From Todiramphus chloris collaris (lineage: Eukaryota > Chordata > Aves > Coraciiformes > Alcedinidae), in assembly GCA_025345505.1 (NCBI GenBank), contig JANVCC010000012.1:12183845-12247844 (forward strand): a DNA stretch of 64,000 bases. Reading direction: 5' to 3'. This document shows, one piece after another, positions 47,375 to 60,234 of this stretch (the stretch's first letter is position 1; every line of letters starts with the position of its first letter). The translations under genes and the position numbers were made by a program. Below the pieces are notes generated by a model, which was given only the letters and a program-made list of their open reading frames with translations, did no database searches and had not been told where the DNA came from.

Positions 47375-48460
47375 AATCACAGAATGTTTGGTTTTGTATC
47401 ATCTAGTCCAACCCACCTGCCAGAGCAGGATCACCTAGATTAGGTCACACAGAAATATATTGTCCTGGTTTGAGTGAAAACAGAACTAATTCTGTTCAGT
47501 AATTTTACTTTTCAGCTTAGTTCTTCTAATTAACTGCACTGTCTGAAGTTAGCAGCCTGTTCTCACAGACAGTGTCTGCTTCTAGCAGTCATAACACCTT
47601 ATGTTTAGAGTTACTACCAAGGATTGGTATGCAGACCAAGGCCACTGCTGGGTCCTGTGTACCACACTGGGGGGTGCAGAGGGTGGAAGGCTGCACCTTC
47701 AGGGAGGAGCGGACAGGACGGGTGACTCTAAACTGACCAGTGAGGTATTCCATCCCATATACGCCATATTTGGTCTAGAGCTGAGGGACCTGAAGGGTCT
47801 CTGGGCTCTTCCCTCTTGGACTGCTTTGCCAGCTTTTGCTTGGCTTGGCTCGGTTCCTCTTTCGGTTCCTTCCTCGGAGCACCCAAGGAGGACTCTGTCC
47901 ATTCTTCCTTCGATCCGATCTGCGTGTTCCTGAACCCGGTACCAGAATCCAGCTCCTGAACACAGCTCCCGTCTGCTGCGGGGCCCAGTCTGGGACTCCC
48001 CTGAAGGCTGCACAACATCAGTGGTGACGGTGATGTAATTACCATCAGGGGGGTTGGGTTCGATACTGGTTTTGTATATATTTGTATATATTTGTATATA
48101 TTCCATTTTTATAATTATTAATTTCATTTTCATTAAAGCTGTTCTAGTTTCCTTTTCTAATCGCTAAGTCTCTCTCCCTTATTCCCTTTCTCTTCCCCTT
48201 TGGGGAGGGAGGGGGGTTAACAGAGAGCGTCTGTTATAGGTCTAGGGGCTGCCCTGACCCTAAACCACCACATATATCTAGGTGAGTTTTGAATGTCTTC
48301 AGAGAAGAAGACATCACAAACTCCCTGGGAATCCTGTTCAAGTGCTCTGTCACCCTCACCATGAAAAAGCTTCTCCTTACATTTACATGGAACCTCCTGT
48401 GTTCCAGCTTGCACCCGTTGTCCCTTGTCCTATCACTGGACATCCCTGAGAAGAGCCTGG
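47375..48460 (-). mobile_element. CR1 LINE 3' fragment, split by a solo LTR
   Basis: CR1 minus-strand sequence lies on both sides of the LTR: 47375-47460 (aatcacagaatgtttggttt at the tail, then the CCAACCCACCTGCC block) and 48273-48460 (AGGTGAGTTTTGAATGTCTT through the C-terminal block that translates as [20 protein letters not shown] and [14 protein letters not shown]). The two pieces read as one CR1 if the LTR and one copy of its 5-bp duplication are ignored. A different CR1 subfamily from copies A-C. Confidence 0.85.
47461..48272 (+). mobile_element. Solo LTR of an avian endogenous retrovirus (812 bp)
   Basis: Starts TGTCCTGGTTTGAGTGAAAA and ends CCTAAACCACCACA. Flanked by a perfect 5-bp duplication TATAT (47456-47460 and 48273-48277). 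An ATTAAA signal lies at 48132-48137, preceded by a tatatttgta-type short repeat (48072-48100). It is the same family as 24620-25422 but on the opposite strand. It inserted into an existing CR1, so it is younger than that CR1. No internal retroviral sequence. Confidence 0.9.
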
Positions 48461-49685
48461 CTCATTGAGGTATTAAATAATATGCATAGAATATGTAGGG
48501 ATTATATATAATGGTATGAATACCCAATTGTCAAATTTATTACTGAGTGCAAAGTGACTGAAAATGTAAGTGACTGACCTAAGTAAGTCAGCCCCTGGCA
48601 CTAAACATTATCTAGAAATGGTAAAGCAAACAAAAGAGTTACAAATAACATAGATAATATTTTGCTCAAAGTAAGTCCTTGATTAGTACAGTAGTACAGA
48701 AAAAAACCAAAACAAAACCCCAACCAATTATCCACATACTCTATTAGCACTTCTAAAAGGCTTCATAGTCCTGAATTGTTGGAGATTATTATTATTTTTT
48801 GTTATCTTTTGTATATTGAAAGTTGTTGAAAACTCACACTGGGTGCAGCATCACACAGAAAGGAAGCCATCTTGACTTTGCATCTGTAGGAAATTGAACA
48901 TACTGTGTTACAGTCTTTGATGTATCTCACTGAAGTAATGTTGGTATAGACAGCACCTGTTCAATTGTAATACTCCAACAACATGAAAGTGTCAGCTCTT
49001 CTTATCCTAAACTTATTCCTAATTTTTATCTTTGATAAATTCCTAATAATATGGAAAGACCTCATCTAATTTAAATAGTCATGGTTACTCTTACATAGTT
49101 ATCCACTGCATAATAAAAAAAATAAAACAAATTGATTGTGACTAAGTTCAGCCTTAATTAATCTTTTAACCTTTAAGATTTAACCTTCCTAAGCATTCAA
49201 AATTATTCACTCTTCTTAATCCATCAACTCTTGATTAACTAGCTTTACATTCATATGATGGTACTCTGATATGCATGAAAGTGTAAAGAAAACTATCATT
49301 TTGGATATAAAATAGACTAGTAATATTGTCAGAATGGTGACTAATCTATCACAGGAAAGAAAACATGCCTCAGAGACATGCAGATAAGTTAATTAAAGGA
49401 ATTTATGTATCAGTCAATCTAATGGATATTCAATAAATACATGATTTTTCATTATGATGAATTGCAAATACCTAAGCCTGAAGGAAAAGCTAATTATTTA
49501 AAGACAGCGTAGCTGCACAAAATATTGAACAAAAAACATCATAGACTTAAATTTATTAACAGTTATGTTTCTGTGACAAAGTTACACACCAAGTGGAACA
49601 ACTGGTGGCACTTTCTTACAAAAGACGTTGTAAAAAAAGTCAGATCTTACATCATTTTTGTTAATTTTTGCTTGATCGATGAGCC
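48461..49685. other. Intergenic AT-rich DNA, no gene seen
   Basis: Unannotated AT-rich sequence between two CR1 fragments; an A/C-rich short run lies near 48700-48725. No domain or named repeat was seen. Confidence 0.55.
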
Positions 49686-50475
49686 AAGGTCAATTGTATG
49701 AGCTTCAGCAAGGCCAAGCACTGAGTCCTGCACTTGGGCCGCAACAACCTCATGCAGCGCTACAGGCTTGTGGAAGAGTGGCTGGAAAGCTGTCCATCAG
49801 AAAGGGACCTGGGAGTGCTGGTCAACAAGCAGCTGAATATGAGCCATCAGTGTGTCCATCTGACCAAGAAAGCCAATGACATCCTGGCTTGTATTAAAAA
49901 TAGTGTAGCAAGCAGGACCATAGAGGTGACTTTCCCTCTGTATTTAGCATTGGTGAGTCCACACCTCAAGTACTGTGTTCAGTTTCGGAAACCTCACTAC
50001 AAGAAAGACATTGATGTCCTGGATCAGGTCCAGGGAAGAACAATTAAACTGGTGAAGGGCCTGGAGAACAAGTCTTATGAGGAGCAGCTGAGGGACCTTG
50101 GGCTATTTAGTGTGAAGAAAAGGAGGCTGAAGGGAGACTTTATTGCTCTCTACAACTCCCTGAAAGGATGTTGGAGAAAGGTAGGTGCTTGTCTCTTATC
50201 ACAAGTAACTAGTGATAGAACAAGAGGGAATGGCCTCAAGCTGCACCAAGGAAGGTTTAAAGTGGACATGAGGAAAAATGTTTTCACCGAAAGGGTTGTC
50301 AAGCATTGGAACAGGTTGCCCAGGGAGGTGGTTGAATTACCATCCCTGGATGTGTTTAAATGCCATATAGATATGGTGCTTGGGGATACGGATTAGTGGT
50401 GGACTTGGTAGAGTAGGGTTAATAGTTAGACTCAATGATCTTAAAGGTCTTTTCCAGCCTTGATGATTCTATGAC
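49686..50475 (+). mobile_element. CR1 LINE 3' fragment with a 220-codon open frame
   Basis: Begins at the FSKAK block of the reverse transcriptase and runs to the tail (GATTCTATG near 50464-50473). The frame 49734-50396 is unbroken to the normal CR1 stop: [118 protein letters not shown]. It covers only the thumb and C-terminal region, without the catalytic core, so it is not a functional gene. Its preservation suggests a fairly young copy of a different subfamily. Confidence 0.9.
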
Positions 50476-53400
50476 CCATTGGGCCCAGCGTGCTTTCACT
50501 AAATGCAATTATTCTTCAATATTCATTTACATAAGTGGTTGAACATGCCTGCAACAATGAATTAAGGAATACAAGGCTACATCTCAAGTGATCATAAAAA
50601 CTGGTTTTAAAATTAGTAGTCAAAATTAGTGTTCTTCAGTGAGTGGAAAAGCTAAAAAATTTAATGAAAAGTTATAAAGAAGGGGGAAAAAAAGCTTAAT
50701 CAAAATGCACTGAAAATTGTTAATTTCTAAACTCATTTTGGACAATGAATCCACAGGTGTTTTGGACAAATTACTTGAGTTAATTAAATCCCCTAGAAAA
50801 GAAAGGATAATATTTTTCTCTACTCTCTGAAAGTGTTGTGACTGAAATAGCTATTTCAGTTACTGTTGATAAAATGCATTGAAGCTCAAATGAATGTAAC
50901 TATAATTAAAATAATAAATATATCCATAAATATGGTTTCTGCTAACACAGAAATATTAACTCCTTATCTTTCAAATTTTACACACAGAAGTTTAACTAAC
51001 AATTTATTGAATCTAATTTTTTCCCTATACAGCATCACTCTTTTTCTCACTAGCACTGATACTTTTTATTTCAAAAGAGTGATTACACAGTTTATGTGCA
51101 AAATTCATGTTCCTGCTCATGTTAAGATCTAATGATTGTCTTAGGCTTCATATAACTCTTTAATAGTAAGGATTCCTGGATGGAGGTCTGAAAAAATCTT
51201 TGAATTTAGTTTGTCTAAACGCATGCAAGACAGTGTTTATTTTTTTATCTGGTACTTTCCTACTCCAGTATGTTCTATTCTTAGCCCTACCCACCTGCTC
51301 TGAAGATCCACAAACACCTTAAAAATTTTAAAAATATGAAATAGAGAAGTTTGCAGTGCAGGACTTCCCCCCCCCCCCGAGAGTCAATATTTTCATTAAA
51401 TTATATTTTTGTTCCAGTTTGGATCAAAAGTCAGAATATCAGCATTTTTCATGAAGCCAAACTCTTCTGTAACAGCAACTAGAAATTATCTAAATGTTAT
51501 CTGTTGAAACTGAATAATTTCAACTTAATATTGAAATATAAGCTTGAAAACCAGGGTAAATATAAGTGTAAGTGAAATAAATTGTTAGGAAATTTTCCCC
51601 AGGGAAAGTGTAACTGAACTCAAAACATTCAAATTAAAAGTTTAGATCTGAAAAAAAAGAGATTTTTCTAAGGTAAATATATTTCATCAACTACGCTATG
51701 ATAAATTATGCTTGCAACAAACTCACTTTTAGGCAATTTAACATTCAGCTTGTATATTGCAGATGATTCTCTAATTGCAATGGGCAAACTGCCTTTTCAT
51801 TATTCTGTTTTTCTCCCCCACCCCCTACCCCCATTAGCTTTCAATGGCTAGGAATGGGCTAATAGAAATTATATAAATTAACATTTGTCCCTAAGTTCTC
51901 TCTTGACCTTTCTCCTACATCATCATTACATCTAAATGTCACAGTATAACATTCAGTACTATTTCTTTTCTATTCCTTTATCTTTCTTAGATTTAATATA
52001 TTTACTTTCTAAATCACTGACTTTTAAAATTAGTACTATAAAACTGATACCTGAGTTCTTGAATTACTCAGGCTATTTTGTATGGTACGCAAAGCACTTC
52101 TGAACAAAGAAAACAAAGGTGAAGAGAGGTGTTTCTTGACACGTTTCATTTCTTACTGTTACTCTTTTTTTCACTTCTGTGCTCTAACGAAGGCATTTGA
52201 ACAAAGTGCTTCAAGACTGGGGTGAAGCCTTCTCACAGGACAGCCTAGTTTGTGAATATGTGTCTCCTCTGACATCCTTGAGCTTTCCTGTTTCATGCAT
52301 GATGTGCATGTTTTCTGCTTATGCAGTATAACCTCAGGCATGCTCTGAAATTGATCTTCCAGCAGAAGCTGTGCTGCTTAGTCAAATTTAAGTAGCCTCA
52401 AACTGTAAATATTCTGGCCCTCTGTTGTCTACCATAATTTGCATCCTCAAAACCTCTTCTCAGATAACAATTTTCCTTTCTGAGTAATATTCATAGAGCA
52501 GTTATTTTTCTCCTCATTTTTATTTATTTTTTTTTCTGTCGCAGAATAAAGGTATCTTTGTTTGATGCACAGAAGCAACACTCTCTCCTTTGCCTGAGCA
52601 TTTAATAAAATAAATGACAATTCTGTCATCTGCTCTGCTCAGTTTCTACTTATAGATATACAAATCATAGCACAACCATTTTGCAGCTTTCCACCTGAGC
52701 ATTCCACATTTCCTTTTTCCTCATTTCTCTTGGAATAAAGCCACTGAACTGGCAGGAGCCTTTGTGTGTAAAAACAAAGGTGTGAGGAATTTTTTTTTTT
52801 TTTTTGATGATGCATGCATGAAATAGATTTGAGAGCACTTACCTAGAAAAGGGGAATACCAGTTTTAAGGTATTGTTCACCTGCGTTCAAAGTGATAGAT
52901 TTGGATGGAAACATTTGCAATGATGAGAGAAGAGACATGATACAAACATGCAGCCTAAATTAGTTCCCTTCCATGCTCACCCCCATCTTCTTTCAAATGA
53001 AAAAAAGATGCCTCAACACATTACCATGACTGGCAAAAATATCCTAATCACAAAATTATGCAGTGTTTACCTGCCCCTCACCTACAAAAGAAAACCAGCA
53101 GATTTTGAGGCCCTAATTTCTCTAGCTGGGCTAGTCCCAGCCCAGTTCCCCTGTGCAGCTTCTACTGGGGCTCCCTTCACCCAGTCCACAGCTCAGGACC
53201 CCATGTCAGGCCCTTCGGGCCATCAGTCCCTGCTCCAGAGACACTGCATCGGGGACAGTGTCCAGCCCTGAGATGCTGCTTGGATCTTCTGTACTGAGCA
53301 TGGACCCAGCTGCTGCCTGCTGCTCAAAGGTGGCCCCTAGAGTGCACGTGCTACACAACCATGGCTTCTGCTCCCTGGCCCTCAGGGACCAGCCCCTGAA

Positions 53401-53798
53401 GCTCTTGCCATTCCCTGAGAATTAGTTTGCTGTTATATCACTTCCCTCACTGTCCTATTTTTTTTCCCCACAAAGAAAGCTTCATGAAGATTTCTTTAGT
53501 CAGCAAAATGATAAATTATATGTAGTCAAAGATTCCAAACAGCTGTATTTACAACAATAGCTTAATTTAACTTAATCAATTTGCCTCAATATGAAAGTTA
53601 CAGAAGGGAATTCAAATACCTTTTAGCATCATTACTGAGTAGAACAGAGGCTTTCCGACAACTGTAAAACATGTGACAGAGGTATAGAAATTTTCATTTG
53701 GATGCTGTCTGACGTGTGATGCAAGATACATCCTCTTCCTCCAATGAAAGCTAATATCCTTGAGATAGAAAGGACTGAATAATCATAAAATTATTCTT
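50476..53798. other. Intergenic AT-rich DNA, no gene seen
   Basis: Unannotated except for a 12-base C run (51367-51378), a T run followed by gatgatgcatgcatg (52790-52820) and the GC-rich patch at 53108-53425. Open frames here have no recognised domain. Confidence 0.55.
53108..53425. other. GC-rich patch in AT-rich DNA, origin unknown
   Basis: About 320 bp clearly richer in G and C than the several kilobases around it, with overlapping open frames in two plus-strand frames (the C-terminal half of one frame ending at 53271 and one at 53153-53425). The translations are Pro/Ser/Ala/Cys-rich and match no family I recognise. It could be an unrecognised repeat, a decayed processed copy of a host transcript, or a compositional accident. 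Splice-like edges are not convincing. Confidence 0.4.
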
Positions 53799-53945
53799 TG
53801 TCCTGGTTTTACTAGGACAGATTCATAAGCCTGACATAGTCTGCAGGCCATTAGCAGTTTGGAGTCAGCCAGGGCATCTGACCTGATTTGGCTACAGGTT
53901 TATTCCATCCCATAAATGTTAGATTTTAATTCACAACTCTAGGTG
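53799..53945 (+). mobile_element. Probable LTR 5' fragment, decayed
   Basis: Begins TGTCCTGGTTTTACTAGGAC, a start shared by several avian ERV LTRs, followed by segments resembling their U3: GCAGGCCATTAGCAGTTTGG, CAGCCAGGGCATCTGACC and TATTCCATCCCATA. The match fades near 53945 and no 3' end or target duplication is seen. Read from memory of such LTRs, so moderate confidence only. Confidence 0.5.
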
Positions 53946-55755
53946 AATCAGAGCCCTGGAAGAGAGTTATACTGAATCAATATACTTAGAATGAATAATT
54001 CAAATATTTATCTTAGAAAGATTTGCATAGTTAAGGGTGAAGTGCATGCATCACCTAATGTTTTTGTCATGCTTCTATTACTATCATTCTTTTGAACTGT
54101 CTTTGGAAAATCAAGCATGTGTTTTCTTTAGTAATAAACTGCCCAGTCTTTTAGGGGTACTATATACTGTATCTTCTCTTTTTATTGTCTTGGACAATGA
54201 ATGAAATGCTTTCTAATGGAAGAAGAACTCCTATATCTAATTCATCTCTGCAATATTTTTTGTGTGCTTTGTGCATCTATGCATAACGGAAAGCTTATGC
54301 ATGTGTTCATGTGTGTGAAAGACTTCTAGCTTGTGTAATAGTGGATAAATTCACAGGGCTTAAACTGTGAGGTTGGGGGTGTGTGGGAAGAACAACAGAA
54401 AAATAAAAGGAAGGAGGTCCTGGAGAGTCCTTAATTTTGCCACAATTCAAAACTCAAATAGCAGTTACTGACTTGGAGTTTGAATTTCTATCAGATCACT
54501 TCTATTACATGTATTTTTTAAGTGTAAAGGCATTTTGAAGAAGAAGAGAGATTAACAGCTTGCATGACAAGAATGAACAACAACAGATGCGCAAAAGTAT
54601 GTGGAGGTAACAGTAGAAGTTGTAGTTCAGACAGAAACAGAACCATAAGTAGACTTATTTATTTTTTCTGATTGCATTAATGCCTGTATAATAATTACTA
54701 GAGAACTACTGCTTAATGCAGTGCCTGATTCTCAAATCTCTACGGGCATAAAGCCCTTTTAAACATTTAACTCCAAATTTTTACATACAATAATATTTAA
54801 ACTTGAGTTGTCCAAAAAAACAATAGAATGATCTGTGGTCTTAAAAAGAGATGCTTGACTTGGACAATGAGGACAATGGAACTTATGTCTACTTTGAAGT
54901 TCACCATAATGGGATTCCAGGTCCATGGCTGTTTTACTTATGTTACAGAATTAAATGTGCACAGGGCTGTTTCCTGGCACTGTTAAGTGTAAAGAAATGT
55001 CTCATGTTTTTATTATTCAGATCCTTCACCAACACAAGCTGTGCACATTCAAACTACCCCACTGGGAATCAGTCCTGGACCGTATTATTGCCAACATCAA
55101 TCTGTGGTATTGTTTGGGAGAGTGATAGTTGTCTCTGCAGTAAAGTATTTTAGGGATCATTCTTAAAATTTTCAGAAGTAATAGGCTATTAAGAAGTTCT
55201 AATTCCTGGGAACTATCCCTCAGGCTTGTTAATTTACTAGTATAGAAGTAGCTGTGATGCTTCCTGATCACATGAACTGTTTTATCTCTAGGTTTTACCT
55301 TCTTTCTTAATGTAACATTCACACAATATTTCACTTCTTGTAGTATGTACTATCAGTTGCAGTTTAAGCTAAAACGCATTATTTTTTGTCAAAAAAGAGA
55401 CCATAAGGAGAGGGAGGAAAACAAATTGTACAGCCAGTGTATGAAAGTACTTTGTACAGCCAGATTCTGAAAACTTTGTGCATAATGAATAAGACCTAAT
55501 TCTCTCACCAGGTAATGTAACTAAATTAATGGAGTTGGTTTAATACTTGATAGTACTGAAAGTGAATGCAAAGTGAAAGTTTGTATGGCAAATAATAAAA
55601 ACATAGGTTTAGAAGCTTCTACCTTTAAAATTTGATGAATAAATTTTAGGCAACCAATATTTAAAGAATAATAAAATTTCAAAGGCAGTAGAAGTATGTA
55701 TAACTTTACAATGATAAAAATTTTCAGACAAACTCTTTTGGACATATATACTGGA
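53946..55755. other. Intergenic AT-rich DNA, no gene seen
   Basis: Unannotated. A 100-codon frame on the plus strand (54851-55153) has no recognised domain. No named repeat was seen. Confidence 0.55.
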
Positions 55756-56782
55756 TAGAGTGCACCCTCAGCAAATTTGCAGGTGATAGAAAATTAGGAT
55801 TAGTTGACACACCAGGTAGTTGTGTTGCCATTCAGAAGAACTTTGACAAGCTGGAAAATTGTCCATGAGGAATCTCGTAAAGTTCAACAGAGGCAAATAC
55901 CAAGTCCTGCACCTGGGAAGGAACAAACTCAGGCACCTCTATATGCTGGCTGAAGAGAAGTTTTGTGGAGAAGTATCTAGGAAGCCCAGTGAACGTCACG
56001 TTGACCATAAGCCAGCACTATGCCCTTGCACCAATGAAGGCTGACAGCATCTTGTGCTGCAGGAGTGTTAATGGCAGGTTAATCATAGAATCATACATTC
56101 ATAGAATAGTTTCGACTGGAAGAGACCTTCAAGGTCATCAAGTCCAACCTTATTCCTAGCCTTATCAAAAATCACTAAACCATGTCCCTAAGCACATGGT
56201 CTAACTGGTTCTTAAACACTTCTGGGGATGGTGGCTCCACCACCTCCCTGGCGGGCCATTCCAATGCCTGACAACCCTTTCTGGAATGAAATGCTTCCTA
56301 ATATCCAGCCTGAACCTCCCCTGGTTCAACTTCAGACCATTTCCTCTTGTTCTGTCACTTGTCACCAGGGAGAACAGACCAACTCCCACCTCGCTACAAG
56401 TTCCTTTCAGGTAGTTATAGAGGGTGTTAAGGTCTCCCCTCAGCCTCCTTTTTTCAAGGCGAAACAGACCCAGGTCCTTCAGCCCTTCCTCATAAGACAC
56501 AACTCTTTGGACTCGTCCATCTAACCAGTTTTTCATCGAGAAAAGTGTATGCCCATCTAAGCCAAGAGCAGTCAATTTCTCTAACAGAACACTGGGGGAA
56601 ATGGTGTCAAATTCCTTGCTAAAGTCAAGTTAGAATATTTGAAGATAGAATATTAGAATATAATATTTCCTCTCTTCTTATCCTGGTGAGCCACATGCGT
56701 TTTCAGTGCTGGCTCCTCAGGACAAGACAGACAGGGACATAGTGGAGCAAGTCCAGTGAATGGCCATGAAGATGATTGTAAC
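55756..56782 (+). mobile_element. CR1 LINE fragment (outer), split by a second CR1
   Basis: Plus-strand CR1 from IECTLSKFAG-like sequence (gatagagtgcaccctcagca) through the LVKFNRGKYQVLHLGRN block to about 56080, and resuming after the inner element at about 56632 with cttatcctggtgagcc, then CAGTGCTGGCTCCTCAGGAC and GTGGAGCAAGTCCAGTGAA, ending abruptly near 56782. It lacks the CR1 3' tail. The DD region is decayed. Old and broken. Confidence 0.8.
56081..56631 (-). mobile_element. CR1 LINE (inner) inserted in another CR1, internally deleted
   Basis: Minus-strand CR1 whose 3' tail lies at 56081 (aatcatagaatcatacattc). Reading leftward from 56631: [19 protein letters not shown] (first catalytic Asp block), [11 protein letters not shown], then an abrupt join near 56490 to [20 protein letters not shown] and on through the C-terminus ([33 protein letters not shown]) to the 3'UTR. 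Several hundred bases of reverse transcriptase between these blocks are missing. A 124-codon open frame (56201-56575) spans the join. Confidence 0.85.
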
Positions 56783-59700
56783 AAGATACATACTACCTTT
56801 CTGATGACATTTACGTTCTGTTCCATTTAGCCAAGCATTAGAAAAAAAAAAGGTTTGGTTTTTTTTTTCAGGCTTATACAATTAATTATAAACAATGAAT
56901 TTACATCATGCTCTGGAATATACAAAGGACATTCAGCACAATGTTTTTGATACAGTGTGCCTTTTGGTATCATCATTATAATGAAGATATTTATGAAGGA
57001 TTATAATAATTTCCTTCTAACACTGAAAAAGGAAGACTGAAAGCAAAATCTTAAATTTAAAATTCTTAAATCTTAAATTAAAATTCTTTAATCTATGTCT
57101 TAAATTCTAAATCTATGTCTTAGTTCATTTCTTTAGCCGACATTGTTCAATAATATGCCTTATATAAATTACAAATAAGAGAACTACATTTCCTATGCAG
57201 AGGGTTTTTATTTGAAAACTTCCATTTAGACTGCTCTTGTTCCATCTAGAAATTACCTAAGCAGCCATGTTCTGTAAAAGTACATTCTGATTGTTCTATA
57301 TCTTTCAGACCTTTTCTGATGACAGAGAGAATGTATACAGTCTGAACCGTATGTGTAAAAGTAAAGAGCTACTTTCATAGCTACACATTCACGGTTGTAT
57401 TACAAACTCTGCACAGTACTTGAACACAAGACCGGTCAATAACGCTGTGCCCTTACTATAATGCACTCAGGAATTATATTATAAGAAGGAAAATGAGCAA
57501 TTTCTGTAAGAAAAATGCATATTGATTATCTTTTAGCCACTGCAATTCTCTAAGGAATTTTTTAAAAAATACAAGTGCTAGTTCTCCAGCTCTGCCAATA
57601 AACATCTAACATAGCGTAAAAGTCTGTCCTCACCTCCTGCAAGGTACTATTGGACAATAAATACATCTGTTTCATTTTGCTGAAGTCCTGTAACCAAATT
57701 TCTTCAGTGCATCTCTCCAAAGAAATTTGATAGTCACATTTTTTCCACAGCAAAAGTAAGATTTAACAGTAAACTTCTGAGGTTTGCAATAACCCATTAA
57801 GTAGTTGCACTTACAGATTCCACAAGCTATCCATAACTACAAAAACTCCCTTCACTTTTCCACTGAAGCCTAATAATAAAGGAGTCAGAGGTTAAGTAAC
57901 CTGCACACTTCTGCAAAAGTGGAAAGAACATCCATTATCCAGGAGGACAGTGCAATATAATATACTCCTGAACACAGCAAGGAAAACAATTGTTTCATTG
58001 ATTATTGTAAATGACATCTTAAAAAACATGTGTTCAGTCCTGATGGTAATGTATTATCTGACTTCCTCAGATCTTTAGGTGAAGGGTGTATCGAACATTT
58101 CTGGTCAGAGACATTCTGCCTGTAGTGAAAAAAGTCTATGGCAACAATTGAATACAGATAGTAACTAACAGGTGAAATTTATTGAATCTGACATATCTAA
58201 TAACAGAATCCCTTGACTGTGTTTGTTGGCCTTAGAGTTACTGAAATCCTTAACAAAATAAGCTTTCCATTGACTTCTTATTTTATCTCTGTAGTTTTAA
58301 ATGCAAATTGTTGAACAGGGAAAACCTGAAAGGAATTTTATTAAACAGGCTAAATGAATCAAGAAAGCATGGGGAAAAATGAATGTCCTCTGCATTAGAG
58401 CTTGTCTACAAGAGACTTCAAGAGAACAAGAAGGATAACATCTTAAAAGGCACAGAGTGCTTTGTACACCCTCCACATGTATACACTTGTGGTGCATGCT
58501 AAGGCAGAGAAAGCTTCCTGAAGAAAAAAGCATATGTGTAAAGATGTCCATTCATTCTAACTCTGTAATTTATTCTCTATTCAAATACAGTGTGGTTTGT
58601 ATCTTTCTAGTTGACTCCTCAGCATCACCATCTTTGAAGACACGACTTAAAAAAACTACATCCGGGGTGCTCAGGAGATGCAGACTTTTCTTCACACTCT
58701 TCAGTTCTGTTGACTGAGTTTTCTTCCTGTCCAAGCAGCCCTTATTTGAATCATTTAATCCATAGTTTTCCCCAAATTCTTAAATAGTACTCTTCAAACT
58801 CTACTCTTACAAACATTGCCCTAGGCTTAGGTTTATCCATTCTTTTCTCTTCAGACCCCTTGACTAAACTCTGTAAAAACTGAATTTTTAGGTGTTACTC
58901 ACACCATATCTCTTGCTTTTCTTCAATGTGATTGAATTCTAAATACAAAAATATACATATGTTGAATCTGTGTTAATGTTTCCTGTTATTTTTCTTTTAT
59001 GAGTAAGTGCACAAGAACATGTACTCATAAAAGGTCAGAGCAGGCTTTTCTTTTGCCAGATACAGTTCACATGATTTCCCTATGATGCTTCATTTGTATA
59101 ATGAATAACATGGAAAAAAAGGTCTAGCAGACGTGTTTACTTCTCTGTGACCCAGGTTTGGTTTTACTCTGTTATTCTTTGTTTCATTGTTCCGTGGTAT
59201 TACGGAATTACGGTATTAAAGAGCTTTGGAGTTTAAGAAAATATTTTTAATTTTGCAGCTACTACAAAAAAGGAGGAAGATTTCTTCCTTTCTAAGGACT
59301 ATGCCACAGTCAGTAGCATTACCATAGTACTCCAGTGCTGACCTCCAGTTTTGAAAAAAACCTCAAAATACTTCACATAAAAATCTCAAGAAAATACATT
59401 TGTATCTATTGCTTCAGTGAAGACATAATTACAACTGATCATCTTACCAGGTTGGGTGGGGTTAATGAAATATTCAGAATATTCAATATTCAGTGAATTC
59501 AGTATTTGCAAGTTATAGTAGTAATCACAACCTATCTTCTGGAAAGCCAGAAGGAAATCCTTTGGAAGGACACTGGCAAGAAAAAAAGAAATAAAATTAA
59601 ATTATACTACTAAAATGTTTAATAAGGCATACTCATAATTCATTCATTTTTGAATGTTTATGTTACTATATCTGTGGTTAAACCTGTGAGTTTTTTCTAG

Positions 59701-60234
59701 AATTATGTTTATGTTGCAATGGGAAGAAGGAGAAAATGATCTTATAACATGAGAAAAAACAAAACCAGTTTTTCTTTTTAGGCAGAGAATTGTATGTAGT
59801 TCATCAAAGATTATAGCTATAAGTAACATGGGTTTGTTAGTGTTTTTAATACTGTATGCCTCCTTACGATATTAGTTCTTCAGCATCTTGTTTTTCTTAT
59901 GACAACAAAGCAAGTTGCAGTGATTTAATCATTATTAGTTTGCTCTTTATCACAAGGTTACAGGATACTTTTTTTTGTGTCCAGTGCCTAGCATATTATT
60001 CATTCATGGGATACTGTAATAAACCCAGTAATAAAACTGTTATTACTATAGCCACTCAAAAAAAATTAATTAGAACAGAAAGATCATTGTTTCATATGTT
60101 AATAACTAGAAATAGCCTATTATCTCTGCCTAAATGCATTTCCAAAAAACATATCCTATTTCATGAGATTATGTTATAGTATGGTTATTAGCAGCTTTCA
60201 AGACTATCAAAATAGTGCTACTATTTCTTTTAGT

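Noticed and set aside
52948-53425. Possible host exon in the GC-rich patch
   Set aside because: Two frames are open at once, no recognisable protein family, no convincing splice sites or flanking exons; kept only as a compositional feature.
54851-55153. 100-codon frame considered as a host exon
   Set aside because: The translation shows no known domain and the surroundings are ordinary AT-rich intergenic DNA.
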